A stretch of 64,000 bases of DNA from Tardiphaga sp. 709 (GCF_032401055.1 NZ_CP135529.1:1240001-1304000); one strand, 5' to 3'; counted from the stretch's first letter, positions 17,185 to 28,222 are shown. Notes: generated by a model from the sequence alone, not told the origin. Program-made: numbers and translations.

Positions 17185-18318
17185 ATGAACCCCGCCGAAC
17201 TTCCGTTTGATCTCGAGAACATGTTGCAGGGCCTGCGCACCTGGGTCGAATGCGAGAGCCCCACATGGGATGCGAACGCGGTTAACGGCATGCTCGATCT
17301 CGCGGCGCGCGATATGCAGATCATGGGTGCGACCATCGAGCGCATCGCGGGTCGTCAGGGATTCGGCGGCTGCGTCCGCGCACGTTTTCCACATCCGAAA
17401 TTCGGCGAACCCGGCATCTTGATCGCGGGTCATATGGATACCGTTCATCCGGTCGGCACCAAAGAGATTCTGAAGTGGCGCCGCGAGGGCGAGCTTTGCT
17501 ACGGCCCGGCGATCTGTGACATGAAGGGTGGGAATTACCTGTCGCTGGAAGCGATCCGCCAGCTCATGCGCATCTCCTACACGACGCCGCTACCGATCAC
17601 TGTGCTGTTTACGCCCGACGAAGAAGTCGGCACGCCATCGACCCGCGACGTCATCGAAGCCGAGGCCGCGCGCAACAAATATGTGCTGGTGCCGGAGCCC
17701 GGCAGTGCGAATAATGGCGTCACCAGCGGACGCTATGCAATCGCCCGCTTCAATCTTGAAACCATCGGCCGGCCCAGCCATTCCGGCGCAACGCTATCGA
17801 ACGGCCGTTCCGCGATTCGCGAAATGGCGAAGAAGATCGTGCAGATCGACGAGATGACAGGACCGGACTGCACCTTCAGCGTCGGCATCGTGCATGGCGG
17901 GCAATGGGTCAACTGCGTTGCCTCATCCTGCACCGGCGAAGCATTGAGCATGGCCAAGCGGCAGGAAGATCTCGACAAGGGTGTCGAGCGCATGCTCGCT
18001 CTCTCAGGCACTGAGAATGACGTGACGTTCAAGGTGACCCGTGGCGTCACCCGCCCGGTCTGGGAACCCAATGCGGGGACCATGGCCCTGTTCGAAAAGG
18101 CCAAGGCCATCAATGCGAGCCTCAAGCTGCCCGAACTAACCCATGGCAGCAAGGGCGGCGGCTCCGACGGTAATTTTACCGGCGCGATGGGCATCCCCAC
18201 TCTCGACGGGCTCGGCGTTCACGGCGCCGATATGCACACGCTCAACGAATATATCGTTGCGCAGAGCCTTGTTGACCGTGGCCGCCTGATGGCGGGATTG
18301 CTGGCAACCCTCGATTAA
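17185..18318 (+). CDS. M20 family metallopeptidase (carboxypeptidase G2-like)
   Basis: A 377-residue protein starting MNPAELPFDLENML. I use the ATG at 17185; a TTG immediately before it is an alternative. Metal-site motifs are present: AGHMDTVHPVGT near residue 85, GPAICDMKGGNYLSL near 110, and TPDEEVGTPSTRD near 150 with the catalytic Glu and a ligand Glu. RPSHSGA lies near 200 in the dimerisation domain, and the terminal metal His is in GVHGADMH. It is cytoplasmic with no signal peptide, and should hydrolyse imported peptides or acylated amino acids. It lies between the binding-protein genes and the permease genes, so its substrate probably enters by that transporter. Confidence 0.9.
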   Translation: MNPAELPFDLENMLQGLRTWVECESPTWDANAVNGMLDLAARDMQIMGATIERIAGRQGFGGCVRARFPHPKFGEPGILIAGHMDTVHPVGTKEILKWRREGELCYGPAICDMKGGNYLSLEAIRQLMRISYTTPLPITVLFTPDEEVGTPSTRDVIEAEAARNKYVLVPEPGSANNGVTSGRYAIARFNLETIGRPSHSGATLSNGRSAIREMAKKIVQIDEMTGPDCTFSVGIVHGGQWVNCVASSCTGEALSMAKRQEDLDKGVERMLALSGTENDVTFKVTRGVTRPVWEPNAGTMALFEKAKAINASLKLPELTHGSKGGGSDGNFTGAMGIPTLDGLGVHGADMHTLNEYIVAQSLVDRGRLMAGLLATLD

Positions 18319-18328
18319 TGCAACCTCG

Positions 18329-18365
18329 CCCGGTTCGCGCCGCACATCGCATGGCGTGAACCGGG
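18329..18365 (+). other. Intercistronic hairpin
   Basis: CCCGGTTCGCGCC (18329-18341) pairs with GGCGTGAACCGGG (18353-18365) with one wobble position, 10 bases after the peptidase stop. The downstream run is G-rich rather than T-rich, so it may be an mRNA-stabilising hairpin or a Rho-dependent site rather than a strong terminator. Confidence 0.5.
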
Positions 18366-18567
18366 GGGGATGGCACAGGACTTGCTACCTTTACGTTTAA
18401 GTTTAGCGAACTTCGGGTTGAGGCAAGTTGCGACAGTGAATCAGCGTTTCTCGAAAAATCTGTGTTTCTCGCGGACAATGACGACCAAGAGCAGCGAGCC
18501 CGTGACGTTTCCGGTTGACCGACGCGGTCCAGTTACGTTCGATCAACACCACCACTAGGAAAGCGCC

Positions 18568-19509
18568 ATGCTCGGATACCTCATTCGCCGGATTCTTGCG
18601 GCCATACCCGTTATGGGCGTGGTGGCCCTATTTGTCTTCCTGCTGCTTCGGCTGACGCCCGGCGATCCCGCTGCGATCATCGCCGGCGATAACGCGACGC
18701 CCGAACAGCTCGACCGCATCCGGACGCAGCTTGGGCTCAACGAACCGCTCTATACCCAGTTCTTCAGTTGGGTCTGGCGACTGATGCACGGTGACTTCGG
18801 CACCTCACTAATCTCCAACGTGCCCGTGCTGCAGATGGTCAACCAGCGTATCGAGCCGTCGCTGAGCATCGCGCTGAGCGTGATGATCCTGTCGATCCTG
18901 GTCGCTGTCCCGCTCGGCGTCATCGCCGCCTGGAAGCATGGCACCTGGATCGATCGCTTCGTGATGGCGCTGTCGGTGATCGGCTTCTCGGTCCCTGTAT
19001 TCATGATCGGTTACGTGCTGGTCCAGATCTTCGCGATCGAATTGCGTTGGGTGCCTGTGCAGGGCTTCCGCAGCATCACACGCGGCTTCGGACCGTTCTT
19101 CGAACGCATTATTCTTCCAGCCGTCGCGCTATCCTTTGTCTATGTCGCGCTGATCGCGCGCATGACTCGCGCGGCAATGCTCGGCGTGCTCGGCGAGGAT
19201 TATGTCCGCACCGCCCGCGCCAAAGGTATCAACGAGGGTGGTGTGCTATTTCGCCATGCGTTGCGCAACGCCGCGGTGCCGGTCATTACGGTGATCGGCA
19301 CCGGCTTCGCGCTGCTGATCTCCGGCGTCGTCGTCACCGAAAGCGTGTTCAACCTGCCCGGCATCGGTCGCTTGACGGTCGATGCGGTGCTGGCGCGCGA
19401 TTTTCCCGTGATCCAGGCCATGATCCTTTTGACGTCGGGCGTTTATGTCGGGATCAATTTGCTGATCGACCTTGCCTACGCTCTGCTCGATCCCAGAATT
19501 CGTTACTAG
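18568..19509 (+). CDS. ABC transporter permease (DppB family)
   Basis: A 313-residue permease starting MLGYLIRRILAAIPVMGVV, the typical DppB N-terminus. LRLTPGDPAAIIAGDNATPEQ is the periplasmic family signature. The EAA loop that contacts the ATPase is visible in DYVRTARAKGINEGGVLFRHAL near residue 212. It is one half of the membrane channel, with the DppC-type protein encoded 13 bases downstream. About six membrane segments are expected. Confidence 0.93.
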   Translation: MLGYLIRRILAAIPVMGVVALFVFLLLRLTPGDPAAIIAGDNATPEQLDRIRTQLGLNEPLYTQFFSWVWRLMHGDFGTSLISNVPVLQMVNQRIEPSLSIALSVMILSILVAVPLGVIAAWKHGTWIDRFVMALSVIGFSVPVFMIGYVLVQIFAIELRWVPVQGFRSITRGFGPFFERIILPAVALSFVYVALIARMTRAAMLGVLGEDYVRTARAKGINEGGVLFRHALRNAAVPVITVIGTGFALLISGVVVTESVFNLPGIGRLTVDAVLARDFPVIQAMILLTSGVYVGINLLIDLAYALLDPRIRY

Positions 19510-19522
19510 GAATCCGTATCTG

Positions 19523-20403
19523 ATGGCGATCGAGTCCGTTCCCAACCCAGCCCTCCCCTCGCGCAGTGGCCCGTCGCTGGGCTTTCTCACCGCGACGCCG
19601 ATCATCGCGGTGGCGACGCTCTGCCTGACGCTGGTGATCCTGTCGGCGATCTTTGCGCCGTGGCTGTCGTCGCACGATCCTCAGCTGCTCGCGCCGGCCC
19701 TGCGGCTGAAGCCGGCCAGTTCGGAATATCTGCTCGGCACCGATGCCTATGGTCGCGATGTGCTGGCGCGCATTCTCTATGGCGGCCGCATCTCGCTGCT
19801 GATCGGCCTTGGCGCGGCCGTCACCAGTATTGTCATCGGCCTGTTCATCGGCCTGTTCTCGGGCTTCTTCAAATGGATGGACGCCATCCTGATGCGCATC
19901 ATGGACGGCCTGATGGCGATGCCCGGCGTGCTGCTGGCCATCGCCGTCGTGTCGCTGTCAGGCGCCACCCTGACGACGGTGCTGATTGCGATCACTATTC
20001 CGGAAATCCCCCGTGTCGCGCGACTGGTGCGTTCCGTGGTGCTGTCGGCGCGTGAGGAGCCCTATGTGGAGGCGGCGATCTCGCTCGGCTCCAGCATGCC
20101 GAAGATCATGTGGAAGCATCTGATGCCCAACACGGTGGCGCCGCTGATCGTCCAGGGCACTTTCATCGCCGCATCCGCTATTCTCACCGAGGCGATCCTG
20201 TCGTTCCTCGGCGCCGGCATCAGCCCGGAAACCCCGACCTGGGGGAATATCATGGCCGAGGGCCGCGCCTTCTTTCAGGTCAAGCCATCGCTGATCTTCT
20301 GGCCGGGACTACTGCTCTCGATTGCCATTCTCTCCGTCAATCTGATCGGCGACGCTGCCCGCGATGCGCTCGATCCCCGCATGAAACAGCGTGAGGCCGG
20401 CAA

Positions 20404-20407
<4 letters not shown>
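19523..20407 (+). CDS. ABC transporter permease (DppC family)
   Basis: A 294-residue permease starting MAIESVPNPALPSRSG. The ATG at 19523 is preferred over an upstream frame that would overlap the DppB gene. Family signatures are YLLGTDAYGRDVLARILYG near residue 72 and the EAA loop EEPYVEAAISLGSSMPKIMWKHLMP near 180, followed by LSFLGAGISPETPTWGNIM. It pairs with the DppB-type permease. Its stop overlaps the GTG start of the ATPase gene by 4 bases. Confidence 0.93.
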
Positions 20408-22089
<1,682 letters not shown>

Positions 22090-22119
22090 GCGCACACCGA
22101 AACTGACCCTGGATTCTGA

Positions 22120-23643
22120 ATGACCCGTATCGCTGTCGGCGGCTTTCTGCACGAGACGAACACGTTTGCGCCGACCAAGGCGACCTATGAGGCCTTTGTA
22201 CATGGCGGCGGCTGGCCGTCGATGACGCATGGCGCCGACGTCCTCAAGGTGATGCGCGGCATCAATGTCGGCCTCGCAGGCTTCATCGAGGAAGCCGAGA
22301 CACGTGGCTGGGAGCTGATCCCGACCATCGCCTGCGGCGCGAGCCCTTCGGCGCATGTCACCAAGGACGCGTTCGAGCGCATCGTCGGCAAGATGATCGA
22401 TGGCATCAGGGCAGCGCTGCCACTGGATGCGGTCTATCTCGATCTGCACGGCGCCATGGTCACCGAACATCTCGACGACGGCGAAGGCGAGATTGCGCGG
22501 CGCGTGCGCGAGGTGATCGGGCCGGACATTCCATTCGTGGTCAGTCTCGATCTCCACGGCAACATCTCGCCGGAGACGGTCGAATATACCGACGCGCTGA
22601 TCGCCTATCGCACCTATCCGCATATCGACATGGCCGACACCGGCCGCGCCTGCGCACGTCACATGGACTTGCTGCTGGCCGGCAATCGCTTCGCCAAGGC
22701 ATTCCGCCAATTGCCATTCCTGATTCCGATCAGCTGGCAATGCACCAATGACGAACCGACCAAAGGCATCTATCTCAAGCTCGCAGCGCTCGAAGACGAC
22801 GAGATCCCGACACTCTCCTTTTGCCCCGGCTTTCCCGCAGCCGATTTCCCGCATTGCTGCCCGAGCGTGTTCGCCTATGGCGTCACGCAGGCCCATGCCG
22901 ACGCAGCGGCTGATACGGTCGTCAAACTGGTGATGGGCCACGAGAACGACTTCGACGGCAAGATCTACAGGCCGGACGAAGGCGTGTTGCATGCCATGGA
23001 ATTGGCGAAGACCCTCACCAAGCCGGTCGTCATCGCCGACACCCAGGACAATCCCGGCGCCGGCGGCGACAGCGACACCACCGGCATGCTGCGCGCGCTG
23101 GTGAAGAACAAGGCGATCAAGGCTGCCCATGGCGTGATCTACGATCCCGCCGCCGCGAAGGCTGCGCATGAAGCCGGCGAAGGCGCCACGGTCAAACTCT
23201 CCATCGGCGGCAAGTCGGGCATCCCCGGCGATGCGCCCTATGAGAACACGTTCGTGGTCGAGAAACTGTCGGACGGCAAGTTCGTCGCTCCCGGCCCCTA
23301 TTATGGCGGTCGCGACATGGATATGGGCCTCTCGGCCTGTCTGCGTATCGACGATGTTCGCGTCATCATCAGCTCGCACAAGGCGCAGCTCGCCGACCAG
23401 TCGATGTATCGCTATGTCGGCATCGAGCCGACTGAGCAGAACATTCTCGTCAACAAGAGCTCGGTGCATTTCCGCGCGGACTTTGAGCCGATCGCCGGCA
23501 AGCTGCTGATCTGCGCCGCCCCCGGCGCGATGCCGGCGGATACGTCCGTGCTGCCCTGGAAACATCTGCGTCCGGGCATTCGGCTGAAGCCGAACGGCGC
23601 CCCCTTTACGCCCCAGACCTCATCACCTGCCCTCGTGCCGTGA
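22120..23643 (+). CDS. M81 family metallopeptidase (MlrC / microcystinase C-like)
   Basis: A 507-residue protein starting MTRIAVGGFLHETNTFAPT, the M81 signature. Further family segments are DAVYLDLHGAMVTEHLDDGEGE near residue 105, VSLDLHGNISPE near 140, YPHIDMADTGRAC near 165, and DTQDNPGAGGDSDTTGMLRAL near 307. MlrC in microcystin degraders cleaves small linear peptides containing unusual residues; other M81 members have unknown substrates. It lies directly after the ABC genes (30-base gap) and 12 bases before an M20 amidohydrolase, so it should act on imported peptides. The gene is full length. Confidence 0.9.
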   Translation: MTRIAVGGFLHETNTFAPTKATYEAFVHGGGWPSMTHGADVLKVMRGINVGLAGFIEEAETRGWELIPTIACGASPSAHVTKDAFERIVGKMIDGIRAALPLDAVYLDLHGAMVTEHLDDGEGEIARRVREVIGPDIPFVVSLDLHGNISPETVEYTDALIAYRTYPHIDMADTGRACARHMDLLLAGNRFAKAFRQLPFLIPISWQCTNDEPTKGIYLKLAALEDDEIPTLSFCPGFPAADFPHCCPSVFAYGVTQAHADAAADTVVKLVMGHENDFDGKIYRPDEGVLHAMELAKTLTKPVVIADTQDNPGAGGDSDTTGMLRALVKNKAIKAAHGVIYDPAAAKAAHEAGEGATVKLSIGGKSGIPGDAPYENTFVVEKLSDGKFVAPGPYYGGRDMDMGLSACLRIDDVRVIISSHKAQLADQSMYRYVGIEPTEQNILVNKSSVHFRADFEPIAGKLLICAAPGAMPADTSVLPWKHLRPGIRLKPNGAPFTPQTSSPALVP

Positions 23644-23655
23644 ACGGATAGATCC

Positions 23656-24816
23656 ATGCCCACACTCGAACGTATCGACGCTTTCGCCGACGAACTCACC
23701 GCTATCCGCCGCGACCTGCACGCGCATCCGGAAATCGGCTTCGAGGAAGTCCGCACCTCTGGCATCGTTGCCGACAAGCTGACCTCCTGGGGCGTCGAAG
23801 TGCATCGCGGCTTGGGGGGCACCGGCGTCGTCGGCGTGCTGAAGGGCAAAGGCTCGGGTACGAAGCGCATCGGCCTGCGCGCCGACATGGACGCGCTGCC
23901 GATGGAAGAAAACACCAATCTCGCCTGGCGCTCGACCATTCCCGGCCGTTTTCACGGCTGCGGCCATGACGGCCACACCACCATGCTGCTCGGCACCGCA
24001 CGCTATCTCGCCGAGACCCGCAATTTCGACGGCACCGTGCATTTCATCTTCCAGCCCGCCGAAGAAGGCCTCGGCGGTGCCCGCGCGATGATCAAGGAAG
24101 GTCTTTTCAAGCAGTTTCCCTGCGATGAAATCTATGGCCTGCACAACGCGCCGGACATGAATCACGGCGAAGTCGGCATCTTCCCAGGCCCCGCAATGGC
24201 TGCCGCCGACTTCTTCGACATCACCATCCGGGGCTATGGCGCGCATGGCGCAATGCCGGAGCGCTCGAAGGACCCTGTCGTGATCGCGATGTCGCTCGGT
24301 CAGGCGATGCAGTCGATCGTCAGCCGCAACGTCAATCCGTTCGAATCCGCGGTGCTGTCGATCACCCAGATCCATTCGGGCTCGGCCTATAACGTCATTC
24401 CGGATGACGCGAAGCTCTGCGGCACCGTGCGCTGTTTCTCCGAGAAGGTCCGGATGCAGATCCGCGAGCGGATGCACGCCTTGGCCGCCGGCATGGCGAC
24501 GGCGTTCGATTGCGAAATCAAGGTCGATATCCGCGACGGCTTCAGTGTGCTGGTCAATCAGGAAGAACATTCCAAGGCTGTCGAGGACGTCGCCCGCACG
24601 ATCGTTGGCGACGCCAATGTGATCACCCGCGCGAAGCCGAAAATGGGTTCCGAAGATTTCGCCGACATGCTGCATGCCGTGCCCGGCGCCTATTTCTGGG
24701 TCGGCCATGAAGGCTCGGTGCCGGTGCACAATCCCGGCTATTATCTCGACGATAAAATCCTGCCCATCGGCGCCAGCATGTTCGCCCGCATCGTCGAAAC
24801 CCGGCTGCCGGTGTAA
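23656..24816 (+). CDS. M20 family amidohydrolase (hippurate hydrolase type)
   Basis: A 386-residue protein with the M20D amidohydrolase layout. LTAIRRDLHAHPEIGFEE lies near residue 15, LRADMDALPMEE near 78, FHGCGHDGHTTMLLGTA near 100 with the metal Cys and His, and FQPAEEGLGGARAM near 133 with the catalytic Glu pair. GYGAHGAMPERSKDPV is near 193 and PKMGSEDFADML near 325. Enzymes of this type hydrolyse N-acyl amino acids such as hippurate or indole-acetyl conjugates. As the last gene of the island it would finish degradation of what the transporter brings in. Confidence 0.92.
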   Translation: MPTLERIDAFADELTAIRRDLHAHPEIGFEEVRTSGIVADKLTSWGVEVHRGLGGTGVVGVLKGKGSGTKRIGLRADMDALPMEENTNLAWRSTIPGRFHGCGHDGHTTMLLGTARYLAETRNFDGTVHFIFQPAEEGLGGARAMIKEGLFKQFPCDEIYGLHNAPDMNHGEVGIFPGPAMAAADFFDITIRGYGAHGAMPERSKDPVVIAMSLGQAMQSIVSRNVNPFESAVLSITQIHSGSAYNVIPDDAKLCGTVRCFSEKVRMQIRERMHALAAGMATAFDCEIKVDIRDGFSVLVNQEEHSKAVEDVARTIVGDANVITRAKPKMGSEDFADMLHAVPGAYFWVGHEGSVPVHNPGYYLDDKILPIGASMFARIVETRLPV

Positions 24817-24822
24817 CTTGTT

Positions 24823-24952
24823 GTCATTCCGGGGCGCGCGCATCTTCGCGCGCGAACCCGGAATCCAGTAGTAATGAAAACACATCGGGATTCCGGGTTC
24901 GCGCCGAGTGGCGCGCCCCCAGCCACTCCAAATTGGAGTGGCGGGAATGACC
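24823..24952. repeat. Dispersed palindromic repeat, family B
   Basis: A 130-base compound inverted repeat. The outer arms are GTCATTCCGGGGCGCGCG and its degenerate complement ending GCGCGCCCC and GGGAATGAC. The inner arms are CGCGAACCCGGAATCC and GGGATTCCGGGTTCGCGCC. A smaller hairpin GCCACTCCAAATTGGAGTGGC lies at the right end. It resembles non-autonomous palindromic elements. A half-copy (GCGCGCGCCCCGAAATGAC) is at 28199-28217. Confidence 0.75.
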
Positions 24953-24986
24953 AGTGAACCAAAATAAAAACAGGGAAGAAACCATC

Positions 24987-25877
24987 ATGGCCTATGAGAC
25001 CATCCTCTACAGCGTCGAGGAACAGATCCTCACCATCACGCTGAACCGCCCCGAAAAGCTCAACGCCTATAACGCCACCATGCAGGCCGAGCTGATCGAT
25101 GCCTTCGACAAAGCCGATGCGGACGACAATGTGCGCGCGATCATCGTGACCGGCGCCGGACGTGGCTTCTGCGCGGGTGCTGATCTCTCCTCGGGTGCTG
25201 ACACCTTCGATCGCGACGCGCGGCGCGGCCCGGTGAAGCGGCTCGCCAGCGGCGATGTCGACTACAGCGATCCAATGGTGCGCGACGGCGGCGGTCAGGT
25301 GACACTGCGCATCTTCAAATGCCTCAAGCCGGTCATCGCCGCGGTGAACGGCCCGGCCGTCGGCATCGGCGCCACCATGCAGCTCGCGATGGACATCCGC
25401 ATTGCCTCGGAAGCCGCACGCTTCGGCTTCGTGTTCTCCCAGCGCGGCATCGTGCCGGAAGCCGCCTCGAGCTGGTTCCTGCCGCGCCTCGTCGGCATCT
25501 CGCAGGCGCTGGAATGGTGCTACTCCGGCCGCGTCTTCCCGGCGCAGGAGGCCCTCGCCGGTCGCCTCGTCAGCAAGGTGGTCGCACCCGATGACCTGTT
25601 GCCGACCGCGCGTGCACTCGCCAAGACCTTCATCGACAAGACCGCCCCAGTCTCCGTCGCGCTGATCCGCCAGATGATGTGGCGCATGATGGGCGCCGAC
25701 GATCCGATGGAAGCGCACAAGATCGACAGCCGCGGCATCTATGCGCGCGGTCGCTCGGAAGACGTCAAGGAAGGCGTCGTGGCCTTTCTCGAGAAACGCC
25801 CGGCCGCGTTCAAGAACAAAGTCAGCACGGACATGCCGAGCTACTTCCCCTGGTGGGACGAGCGCGACTACAAATAG
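24987..25877 (+). CDS. Enoyl-CoA hydratase/isomerase family (crotonase) protein
   Basis: A 296-residue crotonase-fold protein. The ATG at 24987 (MAYETILYSVEEQ) follows AGGGAAGAA. Oxyanion-hole segments are TGAGRGFCAGADLSS near residue 57 and VNGPAVGIGATMQLAMDIRIA near 115. FSQRGIVPEAASSWFLPRL near 148 carries a Glu at the position used as an acid/base in hydratases. It acts on acyl-CoA thioesters, but the specific substrate cannot be read. The next gene, an alpha/beta hydrolase, follows after 8 bases. Confidence 0.9.
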   Translation: MAYETILYSVEEQILTITLNRPEKLNAYNATMQAELIDAFDKADADDNVRAIIVTGAGRGFCAGADLSSGADTFDRDARRGPVKRLASGDVDYSDPMVRDGGGQVTLRIFKCLKPVIAAVNGPAVGIGATMQLAMDIRIASEAARFGFVFSQRGIVPEAASSWFLPRLVGISQALEWCYSGRVFPAQEALAGRLVSKVVAPDDLLPTARALAKTFIDKTAPVSVALIRQMMWRMMGADDPMEAHKIDSRGIYARGRSEDVKEGVVAFLEKRPAAFKNKVSTDMPSYFPWWDERDYK

Positions 25878-25885
25878 GACGACGA

Positions 25886-26557
25886 ATGAATCCGACGCCC
25901 TCTGGTCGTCCACTCGAGGGCGTCATTTTCCTGCACGGCATTAGCCGGTCGTTCCGATCTTTTATCAAGATGCAGCAGGCGGTCGAAGCCGCAGGCTTCG
26001 CCACGCGGAACATCGGCTATCCCAGCCGGCGCAAGACGCTGTCTGCGCTGGCCGACGACATTCACCCCGCCATCGCGCCGTTTGTCGAAGCCAACGAAGG
26101 CTGCACGCATTTCGTCTGCCATTCGATGGGCGGTCTGCTTGCGCGGGTCTATCTGGCGCGCCATCGCCCCTCACGTCTCGGCCGCGTGGTGATGCTGGGC
26201 ACGCCGAATGGCGGCAGCGAGATTGCGGACCGTCTCAAGAACTGGCTGCCCTATCGCCAGTATTTCGGCCCGGCGGGGCAACAACTCGTTACGACGCGGG
26301 ATGACGTAACTGAGGCGATGCTTCCCCTAGTTGACTATCCGGTCGGCATCATCGCCGGCGACCGCACGCTCGATCCGATCGCTTCGCGCTTGATGTTGCG
26401 TGGCCCGAATGATGGTCGTGTCACCGTCGCGCGCACGAGGCTTGAAGGCATGACTGATCACCTCGTCATCCACGCGTCGCATGCGATGATGATCCGGAAG
26501 AGGGAAGCGATCATGCAGACCATCGCCTTCCTGAAGGACGGCCAGTTTCGGCGCTGA
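25886..26557 (+). CDS. Alpha/beta hydrolase (lipase/esterase-like)
   Basis: A 223-residue protein starting MNPTPSGRPLEGVIFLHGIS. The oxyanion HG lies at residues 18-19, the nucleophile elbow CHSMGG has Ser80, and VVMLGTPNGGSEIAD is a segment typical of PGAP1/lipase-class hydrolases that follow a GTPNGGS pattern. The catalytic His is probably in DHLVIHASHAMMI near the end. It likely hydrolyses an ester. It is probably co-transcribed with the crotonase 8 bases upstream and converges with the quinone oxidoreductase gene. Confidence 0.83.
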   Translation: MNPTPSGRPLEGVIFLHGISRSFRSFIKMQQAVEAAGFATRNIGYPSRRKTLSALADDIHPAIAPFVEANEGCTHFVCHSMGGLLARVYLARHRPSRLGRVVMLGTPNGGSEIADRLKNWLPYRQYFGPAGQQLVTTRDDVTEAMLPLVDYPVGIIAGDRTLDPIASRLMLRGPNDGRVTVARTRLEGMTDHLVIHASHAMMIRKREAIMQTIAFLKDGQFRR

Positions 26558-26561
26558 GCGC

Positions 26562-27539
26562 TCAGCCCATGGTCAGCGCCACACGGCCGATCGCCTTGCG
26601 CTCCGTTAGCAGCCGCATGGCAGCTGCGACATCCGCCAGCGGCAGGCGATGCGAAACATTTGGCCTGATCTTTCCTGCCTCTGCCCATGCGAGGAGCTGC
26701 GCAATGCGGGCTTCGCCGATCTTCGGATCACGCCGCGCCGCCTCGCCGGCACGAACGCCGAGCACGCTGGCGCCTTTGATGAGCACGAGATTGGTTTTCG
26801 CCACGCCGATGCCACCGGTGAAGCCGATCACGAGCAGCCGCGCACCCCAATTGATGCAGCGGAGGCTCTGCTCGAAGATTTCGCCACCGACCGGATCGAA
26901 CACCACATCGGCGCCGCGCCCCTCGGTGATGCGCTTGACCGCGTCACGGAACGGTTCGGAGCCATACAGTACGCCATGATCCGCACCACGCGCTTTGGCG
27001 ACTGCAAGCTTCTCTTCCGACGATGCAGCCGCGATGACCGTGGCGCCCAGCAGCTTGCCGATCTCCACCGCTGCCAAACCGACGCCGCCGCCGGCGCCGT
27101 GTACCAGCAGCACTTCGCAGGATCTGATCTGCCCGCGATCGACCAGCGCGTGATGCGCGGTGCCATGCGCCGCAAGAAACGTCGCCCCCTCCGCATAGTC
27201 GAATGTCGACGGCAGTGAAGTGAGTTGCGCTGGCGTCACCACAACTTCGTCCGCATAGCCGCCATGACGCAGCTTGACGATAACGCGATCCCCGACCGCG
27301 ATGCCCGGCACATCGCTGGCGATTTCGCTGACGTCGCCGGCGGCTTCCATGCCCGGCGTGAACGGCAGTTCGGGCTTGAGCTGATATTCGCCGGCCGCCA
27401 TCAGGATGTCCGGAAAATTGATTCCGGCGGCGCGCACGGCAACGCGGACCTGCCCGGGTTTCAGCGGCACTGATGCAAATTGTTCGAGGCGCAGGCTTTC
27501 AGGTGACCCGAGCTCACGGCAAACGATTGCTCTCGGCAT
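26562..27539 (-). CDS. NADPH:quinone oxidoreductase-type MDR protein
   Basis: A 325-residue medium-chain dehydrogenase/reductase without catalytic zinc ligands. The N-terminal substrate domain includes VRVAAGINFPDIL-like residues (VAVRAAGINFPDILMAAGEY near 35). The nucleotide-binding motif is LLVHGAGGGVGLAAVEIGKL near 145, with ASSEEKLAVAKARGADHG beyond it. Members reduce quinones or enoyl-CoA-type double bonds with NADPH. Its ATG shares one base with the stop of the isomerase gene (TGATG), so the two are translationally coupled. Confidence 0.88.
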   Translation of the reverse strand: MPRAIVCRELGSPESLRLEQFASVPLKPGQVRVAVRAAGINFPDILMAAGEYQLKPELPFTPGMEAAGDVSEIASDVPGIAVGDRVIVKLRHGGYADEVVVTPAQLTSLPSTFDYAEGATFLAAHGTAHHALVDRGQIRSCEVLLVHGAGGGVGLAAVEIGKLLGATVIAAASSEEKLAVAKARGADHGVLYGSEPFRDAVKRITEGRGADVVFDPVGGEIFEQSLRCINWGARLLVIGFTGGIGVAKTNLVLIKGASVLGVRAGEAARRDPKIGEARIAQLLAWAEAGKIRPNVSHRLPLADVAAAMRLLTERKAIGRVALTMG

Positions 27540-28168
27540 CAGGCTGCGCTCTCGGCGCTTGCAGCGCCAACGCGGCGACGCTGCAGCGCCTCGCGGATCA
27601 GCGGCAGGCGGTCATTGCCGAAATACATGTCGGTCTTGTCGAGATAGATGGTCGGCGAGCCGAAGCCGCCCCGTGCGATCACCTCATCGGTATTGACCTT
27701 GAGCTGGTCCTTGTTCGCCTGATCGCCGATGCCTGCGAAGAATTTCGCGGGATCGATGCCGGTGCGCGTACAAATCTCCGTGAGAACATCATCTCTCGAG
27801 ATATCCTTGTCGTCGCCCCAATAGGCTTCGAACACCGCGCGCGCGAACGGTACCATGGCGTCGTTACCGAGCCAGATGCAACCGCGCATCGCCTTAACGC
27901 TGTTCACCGGAAACACCGTCGGCGGCATCTTGATAGCCAGGCCTGCCGAGCGCGCCCAATCACCGAGATCCTTCTTCATGTAGCGCGCCTTCGCCGGCAC
28001 CGGCGTCTTGCGCGATTCATAGACGCTGGGATTGATCGAATTGAAGATGCCGCCGACCAGAATAGGCCGCCACGAGATTTCCTCGCGGAATTCCTTCGCC
28101 AGCGGCTGGATGTTGTGGAAGGCGAGATAGGTCCAGGGGCTGGAACAGTCGAAGAAGAATTCGATCAT
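27539..28168 (-). CDS. 2-hydroxychromene-2-carboxylate isomerase family protein (DsbA fold)
   Basis: A 209-residue protein starting MIEFFFDCSSPWTYLAFHN. This kappa-class GST / HCCA-isomerase family uses a thioredoxin fold with a Ser in the CSSPW segment in place of a redox pair. Further segments are WRPILVGGIFNSINPSVYES near 33, ARAVFEAYWGDDKDIS near 110, and the family C-terminus RGGFGSPTIYLDKTDMYFGNDRL. It isomerises a glutathione-linked aromatic intermediate in naphthalene-type pathways, or more generally conjugates glutathione. Its neighbours (quinone oxidoreductase, GST) fit a small detoxification set. Confidence 0.88.
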   Translation of the reverse strand: MIEFFFDCSSPWTYLAFHNIQPLAKEFREEISWRPILVGGIFNSINPSVYESRKTPVPAKARYMKKDLGDWARSAGLAIKMPPTVFPVNSVKAMRGCIWLGNDAMVPFARAVFEAYWGDDKDISRDDVLTEICTRTGIDPAKFFAGIGDQANKDQLKVNTDEVIARGGFGSPTIYLDKTDMYFGNDRLPLIREALQRRRVGAASAESAA

Positions 28169-28222
28169 GGGTGTTTCCTCATTTTGTTATTATTTTATGC
28201 GCGCGCCCCGAAATGACGAGCT

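Noticed and set aside
23623-24885. 420-residue minus-strand frame over the M20 amidohydrolase
   Set aside because: The plus strand has the full set of M20 metal motifs, and the minus frame includes the family B repeat.
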